From: Pseudoalteromonas luteoviolacea H33-S | Lineage (GTDB): Bacteria > Pseudomonadota > Gammaproteobacteria > Enterobacterales > Alteromonadaceae | DNA: 64,000 nucleotides | Reading direction: 5' to 3' | Assembly: GCF_001625695.1 (NCBI RefSeq) | Contig: NZ_AUXY01000133.1 | Location: forward strand, 124,001-188,000 | In this document: positions 16,437 to 24,723 of the stretch, one piece after another | How positions within the stretch are numbered: the stretch's first letter is position 1 | Layout: each line of letters starts with the position of its first letter | The notes under the pieces: generated by a model | Told to the model about the DNA's origin: nothing | Databases searched by the model: none | Seen by the model: the letters and a program-made list of their open reading frames with translations, nothing else | Made by a program: the position numbers and the translations under genes

Positions 16437-17057
16437 ATGAAAATACAAGAAATCTTATCGGCAGCGCCCGTAGTACCGGTAATTGTTATAGAAGAATTAG
16501 AAGACGCAATACCATTGGCACGAGCTTTATACAATGGCGGACTACGTGCACTTGAAGTTACGCTTAGAACACCTGTAGCAGCTGAAGCGGTAAAGCAAAT
16601 TAAAGAAGCATTGCCTGAAGCTTATGTCGGTACTGGTACAGTTGTGGACAAAGCTTCTTTTGAAGCGTCAGTTAATGCGGGTGCAGACTTCATGGTAAGT
16701 CCTGGTGTGAGCTCAGAATTACTAGAACTTGCTAAAAGTACTGATATCCCATTTTTACCTGGTGCTGCTACACCAAGTGAAGCAATGGAACTCGCCTCGC
16801 ATGGTTTTAAGTATCTAAAGTTTTTCCCAGCAGAAGCAGCTGGCGGTGCACCAATGCTTAAGTCAATTGGTGGGCCTCTTCCGCAAGTGACATTTTGCCC
16901 AACAGGTGGAATAACACTTGAAAGCGCGCCTAAATACTTGGCGTTAAACAATGTAGTTTGTGTTGGCGGTACTTGGATGTTGGATAAATCGCTAATTGCA
17001 AATAAAGACTGGCAAGCCATCGAAGCGCTTGCAAAACAAGCAAGTGAAGTTAAATAA
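16437..17057 (+). CDS. eda: KDPG/KHG aldolase
   Basis: Eda splits KDPG into pyruvate and glyceraldehyde-3-phosphate. The 206-residue TIM-barrel protein shows the family blocks EVTLRTPVAAEAV, VGTGTVVDKASFE and FLPGAATPSEAMEL. The Schiff-base lysine is in the YLKFFPAEAAGG segment. The start ATG at 16437 has a strong purine-rich GGGGATGGGG upstream; a longer frame overlapping edd is not supported. It lies 22 bases after edd and 16 bases before gap, so the two products of its reaction feed straight into the next encoded enzyme. Confidence 0.96.
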   Translation: MKIQEILSAAPVVPVIVIEELEDAIPLARALYNGGLRALEVTLRTPVAAEAVKQIKEALPEAYVGTGTVVDKASFEASVNAGADFMVSPGVSSELLELAKSTDIPFLPGAATPSEAMELASHGFKYLKFFPAEAAGGAPMLKSIGGPLPQVTFCPTGGITLESAPKYLALNNVVCVGGTWMLDKSLIANKDWQAIEALAKQASEVK

Positions 17058-17073
17058 TTAGGGGAAAGTAATC

Positions 17074-18078
17074 ATGATCAACATCGCAATTAATGGCTAT
17101 GGCCGCATCGGTCGCAACGTACTACGCGCACTTTACGAATCAGGTCAAAATGACCAAATCAAGATTGTTGCTATCAACGATCTTGCGCCAGCAGAAACAA
17201 ACGCGCATTTAACTCAATTCGATTCTGTACATGGTCGTTTCAATGAAAAGTTAACACTTGCGGGTAATACACTTGTTATCGGAAATGATGAAATTACACT
17301 AACGCAAGAGCGTGATCCTGCAAACCTGCCTTGGAAAGCATTAAATGTTGATATCGTACTAGAATGTACGGGTATTTTCACATCGCGTGAGGCTGCTGCT
17401 AAGCACATTGAAGCGGGCGCAAAGAAAGTCATCGTTTCAGCGCCAGGTACAGACTTAGATGCAACAGTGGTTCACGGCGTTAATAGTGATGTGTTAAACG
17501 AAAACAGCAATATTATCTCAAATGCATCCTGTACAACTAACTGTCTTGCACCAGTTGCAAAAGCACTAAACGATGTTATTGGCATCGAGCAGGGTAGCAT
17601 GACAACAATTCATGCATTTACAAATGACCAAAACTTATGTGATGTGTACCACAAAGACTTATACCGCGCTCGTAGTGCAACTCAGTCTATGATCCCGACC
17701 AAAACGGGCGCTGCAAAAGCAGTTGGTTTAGTATTGCCTGAGCTTGCTGGCAAACTTGATGGTATGGCTGTGCGTGTTCCTACTGTGAATGTATCTTTGG
17801 TTGATTTAACTTTCGTTGCTAAGCGCGAAACTACGACTGAAGAAGTGAACGAAATTGTAAAAGCTGCTGCAGAAGGCGCGATGGCGGGTGTGCTTGAATA
17901 CAACACGTTGCCACTTGTATCAATCGACTTTAACCACAACCCAGCATCTTCAGTATTCGATGCAACGCAAACTAAAGCAGAGGGTAAACTTGTTAAAGTG
18001 ATGGCTTGGTATGATAATGAGTGGGGTTTCTCAAACCGTATGATTGACCAAGTTAAAGCACTAGGTGCATTCTTATAA
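17074..18078 (+). CDS. gap: glyceraldehyde-3-phosphate dehydrogenase
   Basis: Gap oxidises glyceraldehyde-3-phosphate to 1,3-bisphosphoglycerate. The Rossmann start is INGYGRIGRNVLRAL, the catalytic Cys is in SNASCTTNCLAP, and the C-terminal YDNEWGFSNRM is intact. SCTTNCLAP and the length of 334 residues fit Gap rather than erythrose-4-phosphate dehydrogenase (Epd). NAD or NADP preference cannot be settled by eye. Placement at the end of the edd-eda operon couples the Entner-Doudoroff triose to lower glycolysis. Its original terminator has been split by an insertion sequence, so gap transcripts may now run into the IS. Confidence 0.95.
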   Translation: MINIAINGYGRIGRNVLRALYESGQNDQIKIVAINDLAPAETNAHLTQFDSVHGRFNEKLTLAGNTLVIGNDEITLTQERDPANLPWKALNVDIVLECTGIFTSREAAAKHIEAGAKKVIVSAPGTDLDATVVHGVNSDVLNENSNIISNASCTTNCLAPVAKALNDVIGIEQGSMTTIHAFTNDQNLCDVYHKDLYRARSATQSMIPTKTGAAKAVGLVLPELAGKLDGMAVRVPTVNVSLVDLTFVAKRETTTEEVNEIVKAAAEGAMAGVLEYNTLPLVSIDFNHNPASSVFDATQTKAEGKLVKVMAWYDNEWGFSNRMIDQVKALGAFL

Positions 18079-18108
18079 TTGCAACTCAGAATTAAAATGA
18101 AGCCCTGC

Positions 18109-18112
18109 AAAT
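18109..18112. repeat. target-site duplication, left copy (AAAT)
   Basis: AAAT borders the left inverted repeat and is repeated directly after the right one. A 4-base duplication is within the usual range for the IS3 family. Confidence 0.8.
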
Positions 18113-18136
18113 TGAAGTGACCCCATAAAGTTGGAC
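18113..18136. repeat. left terminal inverted repeat of the IS
   Basis: This 24-base end begins TGAAGTGACCCC and ends AGTTGGAC. It matches the reverse complement of the right end apart from a few central positions. Confidence 0.88.
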
Positions 18137-18142
18137 TCATTT

Positions 18143-19030
18143 CTAAGCGGCTACCAAGGCCTGATTTCGATACGCTATCGGACTCAGGCCTTTTAGTTTT
18201 AGCTTAATTCGTTTGTGATTGTAATATTCTATATATTCTTTTATGGCACTTACCAGCTCGGTAACACTTTTGTACTCATAACCGTGATACATTTCCGTTT
18301 TCAATATGCCAAAGAAATTTTCTGCTACGGCATTGTCTAGGCAGTTTCCTTTTCGAGACATGCTTTGTGTAAGATTGTTCTCAGCAATGAATTTTCTGGT
18401 CAACTGATGTTGATATTGCCAACCTTGGTCAGAATGAATGAGCGGTCGTTCATGCCATGCCAACTGCTTAACAGCATTGTTTAATGTATCTGTAACCAAG
18501 CTTAATCTTGGTGAAGTTCCAACCTCATAACTAACGACTTCTTGATTAAACAGGTCAATGATTGGTGACAGATAGACACGCTGGTTAGCTACCTTAAACT
18601 CGGTGATATCGGTTACCCATTTTTGATTCGGTTTCACAGCAGTAAAGTCTCTGTTAAGCGTATTGTCGATATGCTTACCTTTGGTGCCTCTATAAGACTT
18701 ATAGCGCTTTGGCCTCACTACTGATTGCAGCGACAATTGCTGCATTAAGCGTTGAACAGTTTTATGGTTAATTAAAGTGCCTGCGCTGCGTAATGTTGAT
18801 GTTATGCGCCTATAACCATATCGTCCTTTGTGAGCATGGAATATAGACTTAATTTGCTTTGTTATTGCATCATATTTGTCATGACTATCGCCTTTGTTGC
18901 GATGGTAATAGTAAACACTTTTAGGCAACCCACTGGCCTCAAGTAAATGGGATAGTTTAAATTTGGCCTTAAGCTCACTCACTACTTTTGCTTTTTCGTT
19001 GTTTGTTTTTCCTGAGCCAAGGCACTCCAC
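18143..19030 (-). CDS. IS3-family transposase OrfB (rve integrase domain)
   Basis: OrfB carries the catalytic core of the transposase. The DDE triad is visible: Asp in WVTDITEF, Asp in LIHSDQGWQYQ and Glu in DNAVAENFFGILKTE. An HTH_21-like segment with GRYGYRRIT precedes it. In this group OrfB is usually made as an OrfA-OrfB fusion by -1 frameshifting; the overlap with orfA is 49 bases. An ATG start of its own exists at 19030, but the fusion is the expected active product. The gene is full length with no stop or frame damage. Confidence 0.93.
   Translation of the reverse strand: MECLGSGKTNNEKAKVVSELKAKFKLSHLLEASGLPKSVYYYHRNKGDSHDKYDAITKQIKSIFHAHKGRYGYRRITSTLRSAGTLINHKTVQRLMQQLSLQSVVRPKRYKSYRGTKGKHIDNTLNRDFTAVKPNQKWVTDITEFKVANQRVYLSPIIDLFNQEVVSYEVGTSPRLSLVTDTLNNAVKQLAWHERPLIHSDQGWQYQHQLTRKFIAENNLTQSMSRKGNCLDNAVAENFFGILKTEMYHGYEYKSVTELVSAIKEYIEYYNHKRIKLKLKGLSPIAYRNQALVAA
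18156..18192 (+). other. strong hairpin at the inner left end of the IS
   Basis: AAGGCCTGA and TCAGGCCTT form a 9-base stem; the loop holds a second stem, CGATA/TATCG. TTAGTTTT follows on the plus strand. It is inside the end of orfB. It could reduce read-through from gap into the IS, but the T tract is broken, so terminator function is uncertain. Confidence 0.45.
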
Positions 19031-19467
19031 TTTTTTAGAACAGCATTCTCCGCTCTGAGGTACTCAAGCTCTTCTCTTAATTCTTTTTCAGTCATTGTTT
19101 TCGAGTCTTTAGCATTGGCGGATTTGGACATTTTTGCTCTACTTAGTTTCGGGTGAGTTAGTTTTCCCGAATTATAAGCACAAAGCCATTTGGATAACAT
19201 GCCAGGAGAAGATAAATCGAAAAAGGCACTGGTGTAAGTTAACGACCACCCTTCTCGTTTCATTCGTTGGATCATTTCTAAGCGAACTTCACTTGTATAA
19301 GGCTTTTGCTTATGCAAAAAAGCGTGTTCACCATGAAGACGATAAACTAAACACCAATATCGTATTTGCCGTGAGCTGACATTAAATTGTCTATAAAGTG
19401 AGCGCGAACCTTGAGTGTTGGCTTGCGTTGCAACTTCTAGTTTGAACTTTTTACTGTATTTAGACAT
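18982..19467 (-). CDS. IS3-family transposase OrfA (helix-turn-helix)
   Basis: OrfA (161 residues) supplies the DNA-binding part of the transposase. It starts MSKYSKKFKLEVATQA and has two helix-turn-helix segments (SLYRQFNVSSRQIRYW and LTYTSAFFDLSSPGMLSKW). A leucine-rich coiled region (ELREELEYLRAENAVLKKW) is typical of the IS150 group and serves multimerisation. The ATG at 19467 follows a GGGGGTC-containing leader; the longer frame would start within the inverted repeat. It overlaps orfB in the -1 frame. Confidence 0.92.
   Translation of the reverse strand: MSKYSKKFKLEVATQANTQGSRSLYRQFNVSSRQIRYWCLVYRLHGEHAFLHKQKPYTSEVRLEMIQRMKREGWSLTYTSAFFDLSSPGMLSKWLCAYNSGKLTHPKLSRAKMSKSANAKDSKTMTEKELREELEYLRAENAVLKKWSALAQEKQTTKKQK
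18991..18997 (-). promoter_or_regulatory. probable -1 ribosomal frameshift site between orfA and orfB
   Basis: On the minus strand the overlap contains CGAAAAAG, read as AAA AAG in the orfA frame nine bases before the orfA stop codon. A one-base backward slip enters the orfB frame. IS150-group elements use A-rich slippery sites of this kind. Confidence 0.65.
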
Positions 19468-19491
19468 AAAAAGACCCCCAGTAATTAGAAT

Positions 19492-19515
19492 GTCCAACTA
19501 TTGGGGGTCACTTCA
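19492..19515. repeat. right terminal inverted repeat of the IS
   Basis: The 24 bases run from GTCCAACT to GTCACTTCA. Their reverse complement begins TGAAGTGACCCC like the left end. Confidence 0.88.
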
Positions 19516-19519
19516 AAAT
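19516..19519. repeat. target-site duplication, right copy (AAAT)
   Basis: Second copy of AAAT, directly after the right inverted repeat and before the right arm of the split terminator. Confidence 0.8.
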
Positions 19520-19756
19520 GTGCGGGGCTTTTTTATGTGTATTGGTTTACCTGAGTACTTAGCTAAAAAATATTGTTTTATAAATATACGATTTTGGTGC
19601 GTATTCCTTGCACAATAAGTTGATTATGTTCATGTACATTCGACATGGGGTACAAAACCTCTAATCAATTGGTATAAGTGACTTGAGTATCAACGCGCAA
19701 TATGAAAAAATTCCAACCAATTAAAATACAGTAAACTCAGAATCGAGGAACATAAT

Positions 19757-20401
19757 ATGCGCATTATCCTTTTAGGCGCGCCTGGTGCTGGTAAAGGCAC
19801 TCAAGCTCAATTTCTTATGGAAAAATTTGGTATCCCTCAAATCTCTACAGGCGATATGCTTCGCGCTGCTATCAGCGAAGGTACACCGCTAGGCTTAGAG
19901 GCAAAAAAAGTGATGGATGCTGGTCAACTAGTTTCTGATGAAATCATCATTGGTCTAGTTAAAGAGCGTATCGCAAAGCCTGACTGTGAGAAAGGTTTCC
20001 TGTTAGATGGTTTCCCTCGCACTATTCCTCAAGCCGATGCAATGAAAGAAAATGCGATTACGATTGATCACGTTATCGAGTTTGATGTTGCTGACGAGAT
20101 CATCGTTGAGCGTATGGGCGGTCGTCGTGTACACCCTGGTTCTGGTCGTGTTTATCACGTTGTTTACAATCCGCCTAAGGTTGAAGGCAAAGACGATGAG
20201 ACTGGTGAAGACCTTATTATCCGTGCTGATGATACAGAAGAAACTGTACGTAAGCGTTTAGGTATCTACCATGACCAAACAAGACCGCTTGTTGATTACT
20301 ACAACAAAGAAGCAGAAGCGGGCAATACGCAGTACCACAAGCTAGACGGTACACAAGCTGTAGACGCTGTAAGTCAGCAGCTTGGTGAGTTACTTGGTTA
20401 A
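19757..20401 (+). CDS. adk: adenylate kinase
   Basis: Adk interconverts AMP + ATP and 2 ADP in the cytoplasm. The P-loop is LLGAPGAGKGTQAQFL, the AMP-binding site has ISTGDMLRAAI, and DGFPRTIPQADAM and the lid region (GRRVHPGSGRVYH) are intact. The lid lacks four zinc Cys residues, as in other Gram-negative Adk. The length of 214 residues equals E. coli Adk. GAGG stands 8 bases before the ATG. It is followed at once by a strong terminator and is probably monocistronic. The upstream 220 bases to the split gap terminator are AT-rich; I see no clear promoter hexamers there. Confidence 0.97.
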   Translation: MRIILLGAPGAGKGTQAQFLMEKFGIPQISTGDMLRAAISEGTPLGLEAKKVMDAGQLVSDEIIIGLVKERIAKPDCEKGFLLDGFPRTIPQADAMKENAITIDHVIEFDVADEIIVERMGGRRVHPGSGRVYHVVYNPPKVEGKDDETGEDLIIRADDTEETVRKRLGIYHDQTRPLVDYYNKEAEAGNTQYHKLDGTQAVDAVSQQLGELLG

Positions 20402-20422
20402 TTAGGTAATTAATTAGCTTTG

Positions 20423-20454
20423 AACCCAGTTGCGATGCGGCTGGGTTTTTTTTG
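20423..20454 (+). terminator. adk terminator
   Basis: AACCCAGTTGC and GCGGCTGGGTT pair over 11 bases (two G-T pairs) around loop GAT and are followed by an uninterrupted T tract. Confidence 0.9.
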
Positions 20455-20587
20455 TCTAAAATTTGGGTTTATAAGGGGGACGAAAAAGGAAAAGGCGCCT
20501 GAAAGCTCAAGCGCTAAAAATCTTAAGGGGGAATTCAAATGCCAAACAAGGTTGTTTGGACATGCACATTAAACACTTTTTTGATGA

Positions 20588-22879
20588 CTAATTTATGACA
20601 GTGTCTTGTTTGTTTCTGCTGAAGCCAAGTTCATCGGCGCTTTGGGGTTTACTGAACCAATAACCTTGATATTCAGTAATGCCTAGTGCATCCAAGCGTT
20701 CGAAGTCTTCTTGGGTTTCAACTCCCTCAGCTAATAGTGCAATCTGCATGTTTTCACATATGGTTTTTAGTCCCAGTAATAGGGAGCGTTGTTTTTTAAG
20801 ATCCGTGATATCAGATATTAAACTTCTGTCTAACTTAAGCCTTTGTATTGGACATTCAAGCACGCGTGCAATATTTGAATATCCAGTACCAAAATCATCA
20901 ACGCTTAAAATAAAACCAAGCTTGTTTAGCTGCTCCATAATGTGATTATGGTCTTCAGCGAAACTATATTCGGTTAACTCTAGCTCAATAGACTGAGGTG
21001 ACACGCCATAGTGTGTCGTTATTTCTTTAATTGAAGTGATAAAGTGAGGATCTTCAATATCCCTTGAGCTGATATTAATTGCGACAGGCACAGTGATATC
21101 GGGTGTACTGGTTAAAAGTTGGCAAACCTTTTTCAACATAGTTCTTGTGACTTGATTTACTAAGCCAAACTCTTCTGCTATGGGAATAAACTGCGAGGGC
21201 GGAACCCAGCCCAATAAGTTGTTATGCCACCTTGCTAGGGCTTCAAAGCCAATAATGTCTTTGTTGGCATTATGTTTACTTTGCAAATATAGTTTTAACT
21301 CACCTAGCTCGATGGATTTTTCCAGTAGCAAAGCCATTTCATGTCTTGCTAAAGTTTGCCTACGAGTCATTTGATCAAAAACGGTGATCATCTGGTTTGG
21401 TGCTCTCAGCTCACAGGCTTGTAGTGCATTTTTTAATAATCTCTCGGCGATATACCCGTGCTCCGGGTAGGTGGCAATACCAATGGCATATTTAGAGTGA
21501 AACTGATGTTGTCCGAGCTTTAGCCAAAAGTCGAGTTGTTTATGCCAGCGGCGTGCAATGTCTTTTAATGGCGCCTTTGCTTCTACTAAGATAGCTATTC
21601 TTCCTGCACCAATATAAGCAATTTGATCTAATAACTCTGCGTCTTGCTCTACAATTTGGTTTATCCGTGCATAGAGAGTGCGGTGTTGCTCTCCATCAAT
21701 CATATAATCAAGCACATGTTTGTTTAAATTGTCAGCGATCAGTAAGGCAAAAGGTTCACCTCTGTCTATGTGCGCTTGGAGCTGCTCTAGTAACCACGTT
21801 TTATTTGGTAGATTGGTTGCTTTATCAAAGTACTTGGCTTGTTGATGGGCAACGTCGAGTGTGAGTAGGTCTTGTTGAAGTTGTTGCTGATCTGACACAT
21901 CTTGTAGATACCAAGCTTTAATATTGTTTGAGTGTTGCTCTTGTGCTGCGACTTCAATACATTTCTCATCTACGGTAAATGTTTTTGGTATTGCATCAAC
22001 AAGCTCACTGTCGTATGTAAGATAATCAATGTTATCCGGCGTAATGCGTGAAAGTAACAAGGGCAGTGGTTGCGTCTGGATATTCAGCAATCTTTTCGCT
22101 TTATCGTTTGCTTCTACAATATTTAGGGCGTTATCAACTAGGATAATTGCGTTAAATGATTTTTGGAAAAAGCGCTGATAAATCTGCTTTTGTGATTTTA
22201 AAAGGGTGTTATTTTCATGCATGTGCTGGTTTAAACGGTTTGCAGCGAGGCTTGTCCTCCAAACAGCAAGTGGAATACAGCAATTTAGGAAGAAAAACAG
22301 CAAAAGTTGAATGTGTAATACGGCATCAACTAACATCCTACTTTCTTTTGGTACAACAGAGATATCGACGTTCTTGAGTATCAGTATGAAAGGGATAATG
22401 TTTAATAGCGCATAAAAAACGGCGGTTTTTTTCCCCACTAAAATCAATGCGATAATAGGTGTAATGTAAACAAAGATAGAGCCTAAATGAGCAAGTTCAA
22501 TGCTTGGAATGAATAACTTGATCATCACCCCAGCAGTGATAATGCATAACAAGAGTAAATGTGCGGTGAGATAAAAAGAACGATTACTCAATAGCAGTAA
22601 TGTGCCAACTGCGAGTGTGAATCCGGTAGTTAAAGCAATGACATAGTTTAACTCGTAATCAATTGCCGCTGGTAAGCTATTTAGAAAAATGCCCAAGCAC
22701 AGTACTAAGCCCGTCGCCAAAATAATACGAAGGGCGCTAAGTCGCCATGTAGGTACGTTTACTTTTGGTTTTTGTTCTTCTTCAAGTAAGAAAAATCGGC
22801 TTAATGTACTCAAAACTAAATATTTCGTATTATTATTTTGAACAATACTAAGGTCTAACTGTACACAATTCAATGACAA
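20588..22879 (-). CDS. membrane GGDEF-EAL protein, probable c-di-GMP phosphodiesterase
   Basis: Five or six membrane segments (about residues 45-215) precede a PAS-like segment, a GGDEF-type domain and an EAL domain. The GGDEF site is degenerate: the expected loop reads YIGAGRIAIL, so it should not make c-di-GMP. The EAL domain keeps its key residues: FEALARWHN, NISSRD, LELTEYSF, SVDDFGTGYSN, LKLDRSLI and LAEGVETQEDF. The likely role is c-di-GMP breakdown at the membrane. The start is unsure: the frame opens with TTG (22879), no ATG occurs near the N-terminus and no clear ribosome site is visible. It is divergent from tmk. Confidence 0.88.
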   Translation of the reverse strand: MSLNCVQLDLSIVQNNNTKYLVLSTLSRFFLLEEEQKPKVNVPTWRLSALRIILATGLVLCLGIFLNSLPAAIDYELNYVIALTTGFTLAVGTLLLLSNRSFYLTAHLLLLCIITAGVMIKLFIPSIELAHLGSIFVYITPIIALILVGKKTAVFYALLNIIPFILILKNVDISVVPKESRMLVDAVLHIQLLLFFFLNCCIPLAVWRTSLAANRLNQHMHENNTLLKSQKQIYQRFFQKSFNAIILVDNALNIVEANDKAKRLLNIQTQPLPLLLSRITPDNIDYLTYDSELVDAIPKTFTVDEKCIEVAAQEQHSNNIKAWYLQDVSDQQQLQQDLLTLDVAHQQAKYFDKATNLPNKTWLLEQLQAHIDRGEPFALLIADNLNKHVLDYMIDGEQHRTLYARINQIVEQDAELLDQIAYIGAGRIAILVEAKAPLKDIARRWHKQLDFWLKLGQHQFHSKYAIGIATYPEHGYIAERLLKNALQACELRAPNQMITVFDQMTRRQTLARHEMALLLEKSIELGELKLYLQSKHNANKDIIGFEALARWHNNLLGWVPPSQFIPIAEEFGLVNQVTRTMLKKVCQLLTSTPDITVPVAINISSRDIEDPHFITSIKEITTHYGVSPQSIELELTEYSFAEDHNHIMEQLNKLGFILSVDDFGTGYSNIARVLECPIQRLKLDRSLISDITDLKKQRSLLLGLKTICENMQIALLAEGVETQEDFERLDALGITEYQGYWFSKPQSADELGFSRNKQDTVIN

Positions 22880-23145
22880 ATCAGCGAAATAAAGACTTAA
22901 ATCAAATTGACTGCGTTGTCATTTTTTAATTATCTAAGATAGAACGATTCGAGTTGGTTTTTTTTTGAACTTAGTTGTTAATTTACGGTTGCGTTTGATA
23001 ATTAATGTGATGTTTAAAACTTTGTATATACAGCTATGTTGACTGATTAGTATGCAAAAGAATTAGTATGTACTGATAAAGGCCAAAAAAAACGGTAGTA
23101 TAGGGCACTTATCCACGACAAAAAATTAAGTTTGAGTGATTAATA

Positions 23146-23781
23146 ATGAGCAAAGGGTTCATGCTAGTTTGCGATGGCAGTAATGGCGCAGGCAAAACAA
23201 CAGTGATTAAGGGGATTGAAGCTTACCTAACTTCGAAAGGCTATGAGGTTGTTTTAACTCGTGAGCCTGGAGGCACAGAAATTGGTGAAAAAATCCGTGA
23301 AGTTATTCTTAATCCAGAGACCCCTCAAATGACGGACATTGCAGAATTAATGCTATTTGGTGCAGCACGTGCACAGCATATTGAAGAAAAAATTAAACCT
23401 GCACTTGCAGCGGGAAAGGTGGTTATTTCCGATCGCTTTGATGCTGCAACTTTCAGCTTTCAACATTATGCAAGAGGCATTGATTTAAAAGTCATTAAAA
23501 CAATTAATGATTTAGCGCTAAACGGGTTTAAACCTGATATGAATCTTATTTTAGACCTCGAGCCAGAACTTGGCTTGCAGCGAGTTCAGCAACGAGGCGA
23601 GGGTTTAGATCGCTTAGAAGACGAAAAAATTGATTTTTTAAAGAGAGCCAGAGACGGATATCTAGCGCAAGCAAATGCACAACCAGAGTTATTTACTGTT
23701 GTGGATGCTCGACATTCTCAAGAGCAAGTATTGCAACAGTGCCTTAAAGTGGTGGATAGCTTAGTGATGCGCCATTCATGA
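23146..23781 (+). CDS. tmk: thymidylate kinase
   Basis: Tmk phosphorylates dTMP to dTDP. The P-loop is CDGSNGAGKTT, TREPGGTEIGEKIRE is the second family block, and the DRX motif is SDRFDAATFSFQHYARG. The length of 211 residues matches E. coli Tmk (213). It begins a five-gene run: tmk, holB, pilZ, tatD and a PhoD-like gene. In many gammaproteobacteria mltG stands directly upstream; here an EAL gene on the other strand takes that place. A 266-base AT-rich space upstream must hold the promoter, but I see no convincing hexamer pair. Confidence 0.97.
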   Translation: MSKGFMLVCDGSNGAGKTTVIKGIEAYLTSKGYEVVLTREPGGTEIGEKIREVILNPETPQMTDIAELMLFGAARAQHIEEKIKPALAAGKVVISDRFDAATFSFQHYARGIDLKVIKTINDLALNGFKPDMNLILDLEPELGLQRVQQRGEGLDRLEDEKIDFLKRARDGYLAQANAQPELFTVVDARHSQEQVLQQCLKVVDSLVMRHS

Positions 23782-23809
23782 AGTATAAATGTAATCAAGG
23801 TGCGGCATA

Positions 23810-24718
23810 ATGTTTCCTTGGATTGAGTCAGTTAGATCTCAAATGCAAGAGAGCTTTGAGCGCAATCGCTTTCATCATGCTCAGTTGATACACGGGCTAG
23901 TGGGCGTCGGTAAAACAGCGCTTGTTCAAAGTTTAAGTGAAGATCTATTGTGTACAAATAGCAGTACTCTCGCTAGCTGTGGCCAGTGTAAAAGCTGTTT
24001 GTTACTGCGCGCCCAAAACCATCCAGATTTATTACATCTAATGGCCGAGTCAGGTAGTATCGGAGTTGATGAAGTCAGGGCATTGAATGAATTCGTTTTT
24101 CATTCGGCACAACAGGGTGGTAACAAGGTTGTTGTCATTGAGCAAATAGAAAAAATGACAGAATCGGCTGCGAATGCATTACTCAAAACGCTCGAAGAAC
24201 CCGCGGCTAAACGATATATTTTAATGACGTGTAATGATATATCCAAGGTTAAGGCAACCGTATTGAGCCGTTGTAATCAAGTTCGGGTGGCAGTGACAGA
24301 TGGGACAGCAGCAAAGCAGTGGTTAGCTATGAAAGGAATTTCAAGTGAAGCACACTTATGGGCTGATAATTTCGCCAATCAGCCGTTGCTACTTGAACAG
24401 TGGTCTAGCCAAGGGATCATGCCTGAAGTGGATTATTTATGGAAAGTAGCGCATGATATTGCTAGCATTTCTGATATAAATGCACTTGAAAGTTCGCTTG
24501 CAAAAGGCACTAACTTGTATACCGTATTCACGCGTTTTTTAATTTCTGCGGTTAAGCAGCAGCTAGTGGCTGGCCAAATTAATTTTGTGCAGTATCATAA
24601 TTGCACACAACAAGTTGAAAAATATATGTCTGATCATCATAAAATTTTGGGCATAAATAAGCTTTTGAGTTTGTCCAATTTGGTATTTGGAATACAGCGT
24701 GTGCTAAGACAGGATTGA
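23810..24718 (+). CDS. holB: DNA polymerase III subunit delta'
   Basis: HolB is the delta' subunit of the clamp loader, which opens the beta clamp at primed sites. The four-Cys zinc module is CTNSSTLASCGQCKSC, the AAA+ sensor block is ANALLKTLEEPAAKRYI and the arginine-finger motif SRC is present (VLSRCNQV). Unlike E. coli delta', the P-loop HGLVGVGKTALV keeps an intact GxxGxGKT pattern. The length of 302 residues is a little short of E. coli (334). It starts 28 bases after tmk and ends 5 bases before the pilZ ATG. Confidence 0.94.
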   Translation: MFPWIESVRSQMQESFERNRFHHAQLIHGLVGVGKTALVQSLSEDLLCTNSSTLASCGQCKSCLLLRAQNHPDLLHLMAESGSIGVDEVRALNEFVFHSAQQGGNKVVVIEQIEKMTESAANALLKTLEEPAAKRYILMTCNDISKVKATVLSRCNQVRVAVTDGTAAKQWLAMKGISSEAHLWADNFANQPLLLEQWSSQGIMPEVDYLWKVAHDIASISDINALESSLAKGTNLYTVFTRFLISAVKQQLVAGQINFVQYHNCTQQVEKYMSDHHKILGINKLLSLSNLVFGIQRVLRQD

Positions 24719-24723
24719 ATATC

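Larger units (their letters stand above)
18113..19515 (-). mobile_element. IS3-family (IS150 group) insertion sequence, complete
   Basis: The element is 1403 bases long, bounded by imperfect 24-base inverted repeats and a 4-base AAAT duplication. It carries two overlapping transposase frames on the minus strand with a -1 frameshift arrangement, as in IS150-like elements. Both frames and the DDE residues are intact, so it may still be active. It lies between gap and adk, opposite in direction to both. No second copy is present in the window. A name needs comparison with ISfinder. Confidence 0.93.
18100..19534 (+). terminator. gap terminator interrupted by the insertion sequence
   Basis: The left arm AAGCCCTGC (18100-18108) lies just before the IS and the right arm GCGGGGCTT plus a T tract (19522-19534) just after it. 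If the IS and one copy of AAAT are removed, the arms form a 9-base stem (one G-T pair) with loop AAATGT, followed by T residues: a normal intrinsic terminator. The IS therefore entered the hairpin loop. Confidence 0.85.

Noticed and set aside
17682..18140. A 152-codon open frame antisense to gap
   Set aside because: It lies wholly opposite the conserved gap gene and the IS end, with no ribosome site and Ser/Ala/Thr-rich composition typical of a shadow frame.
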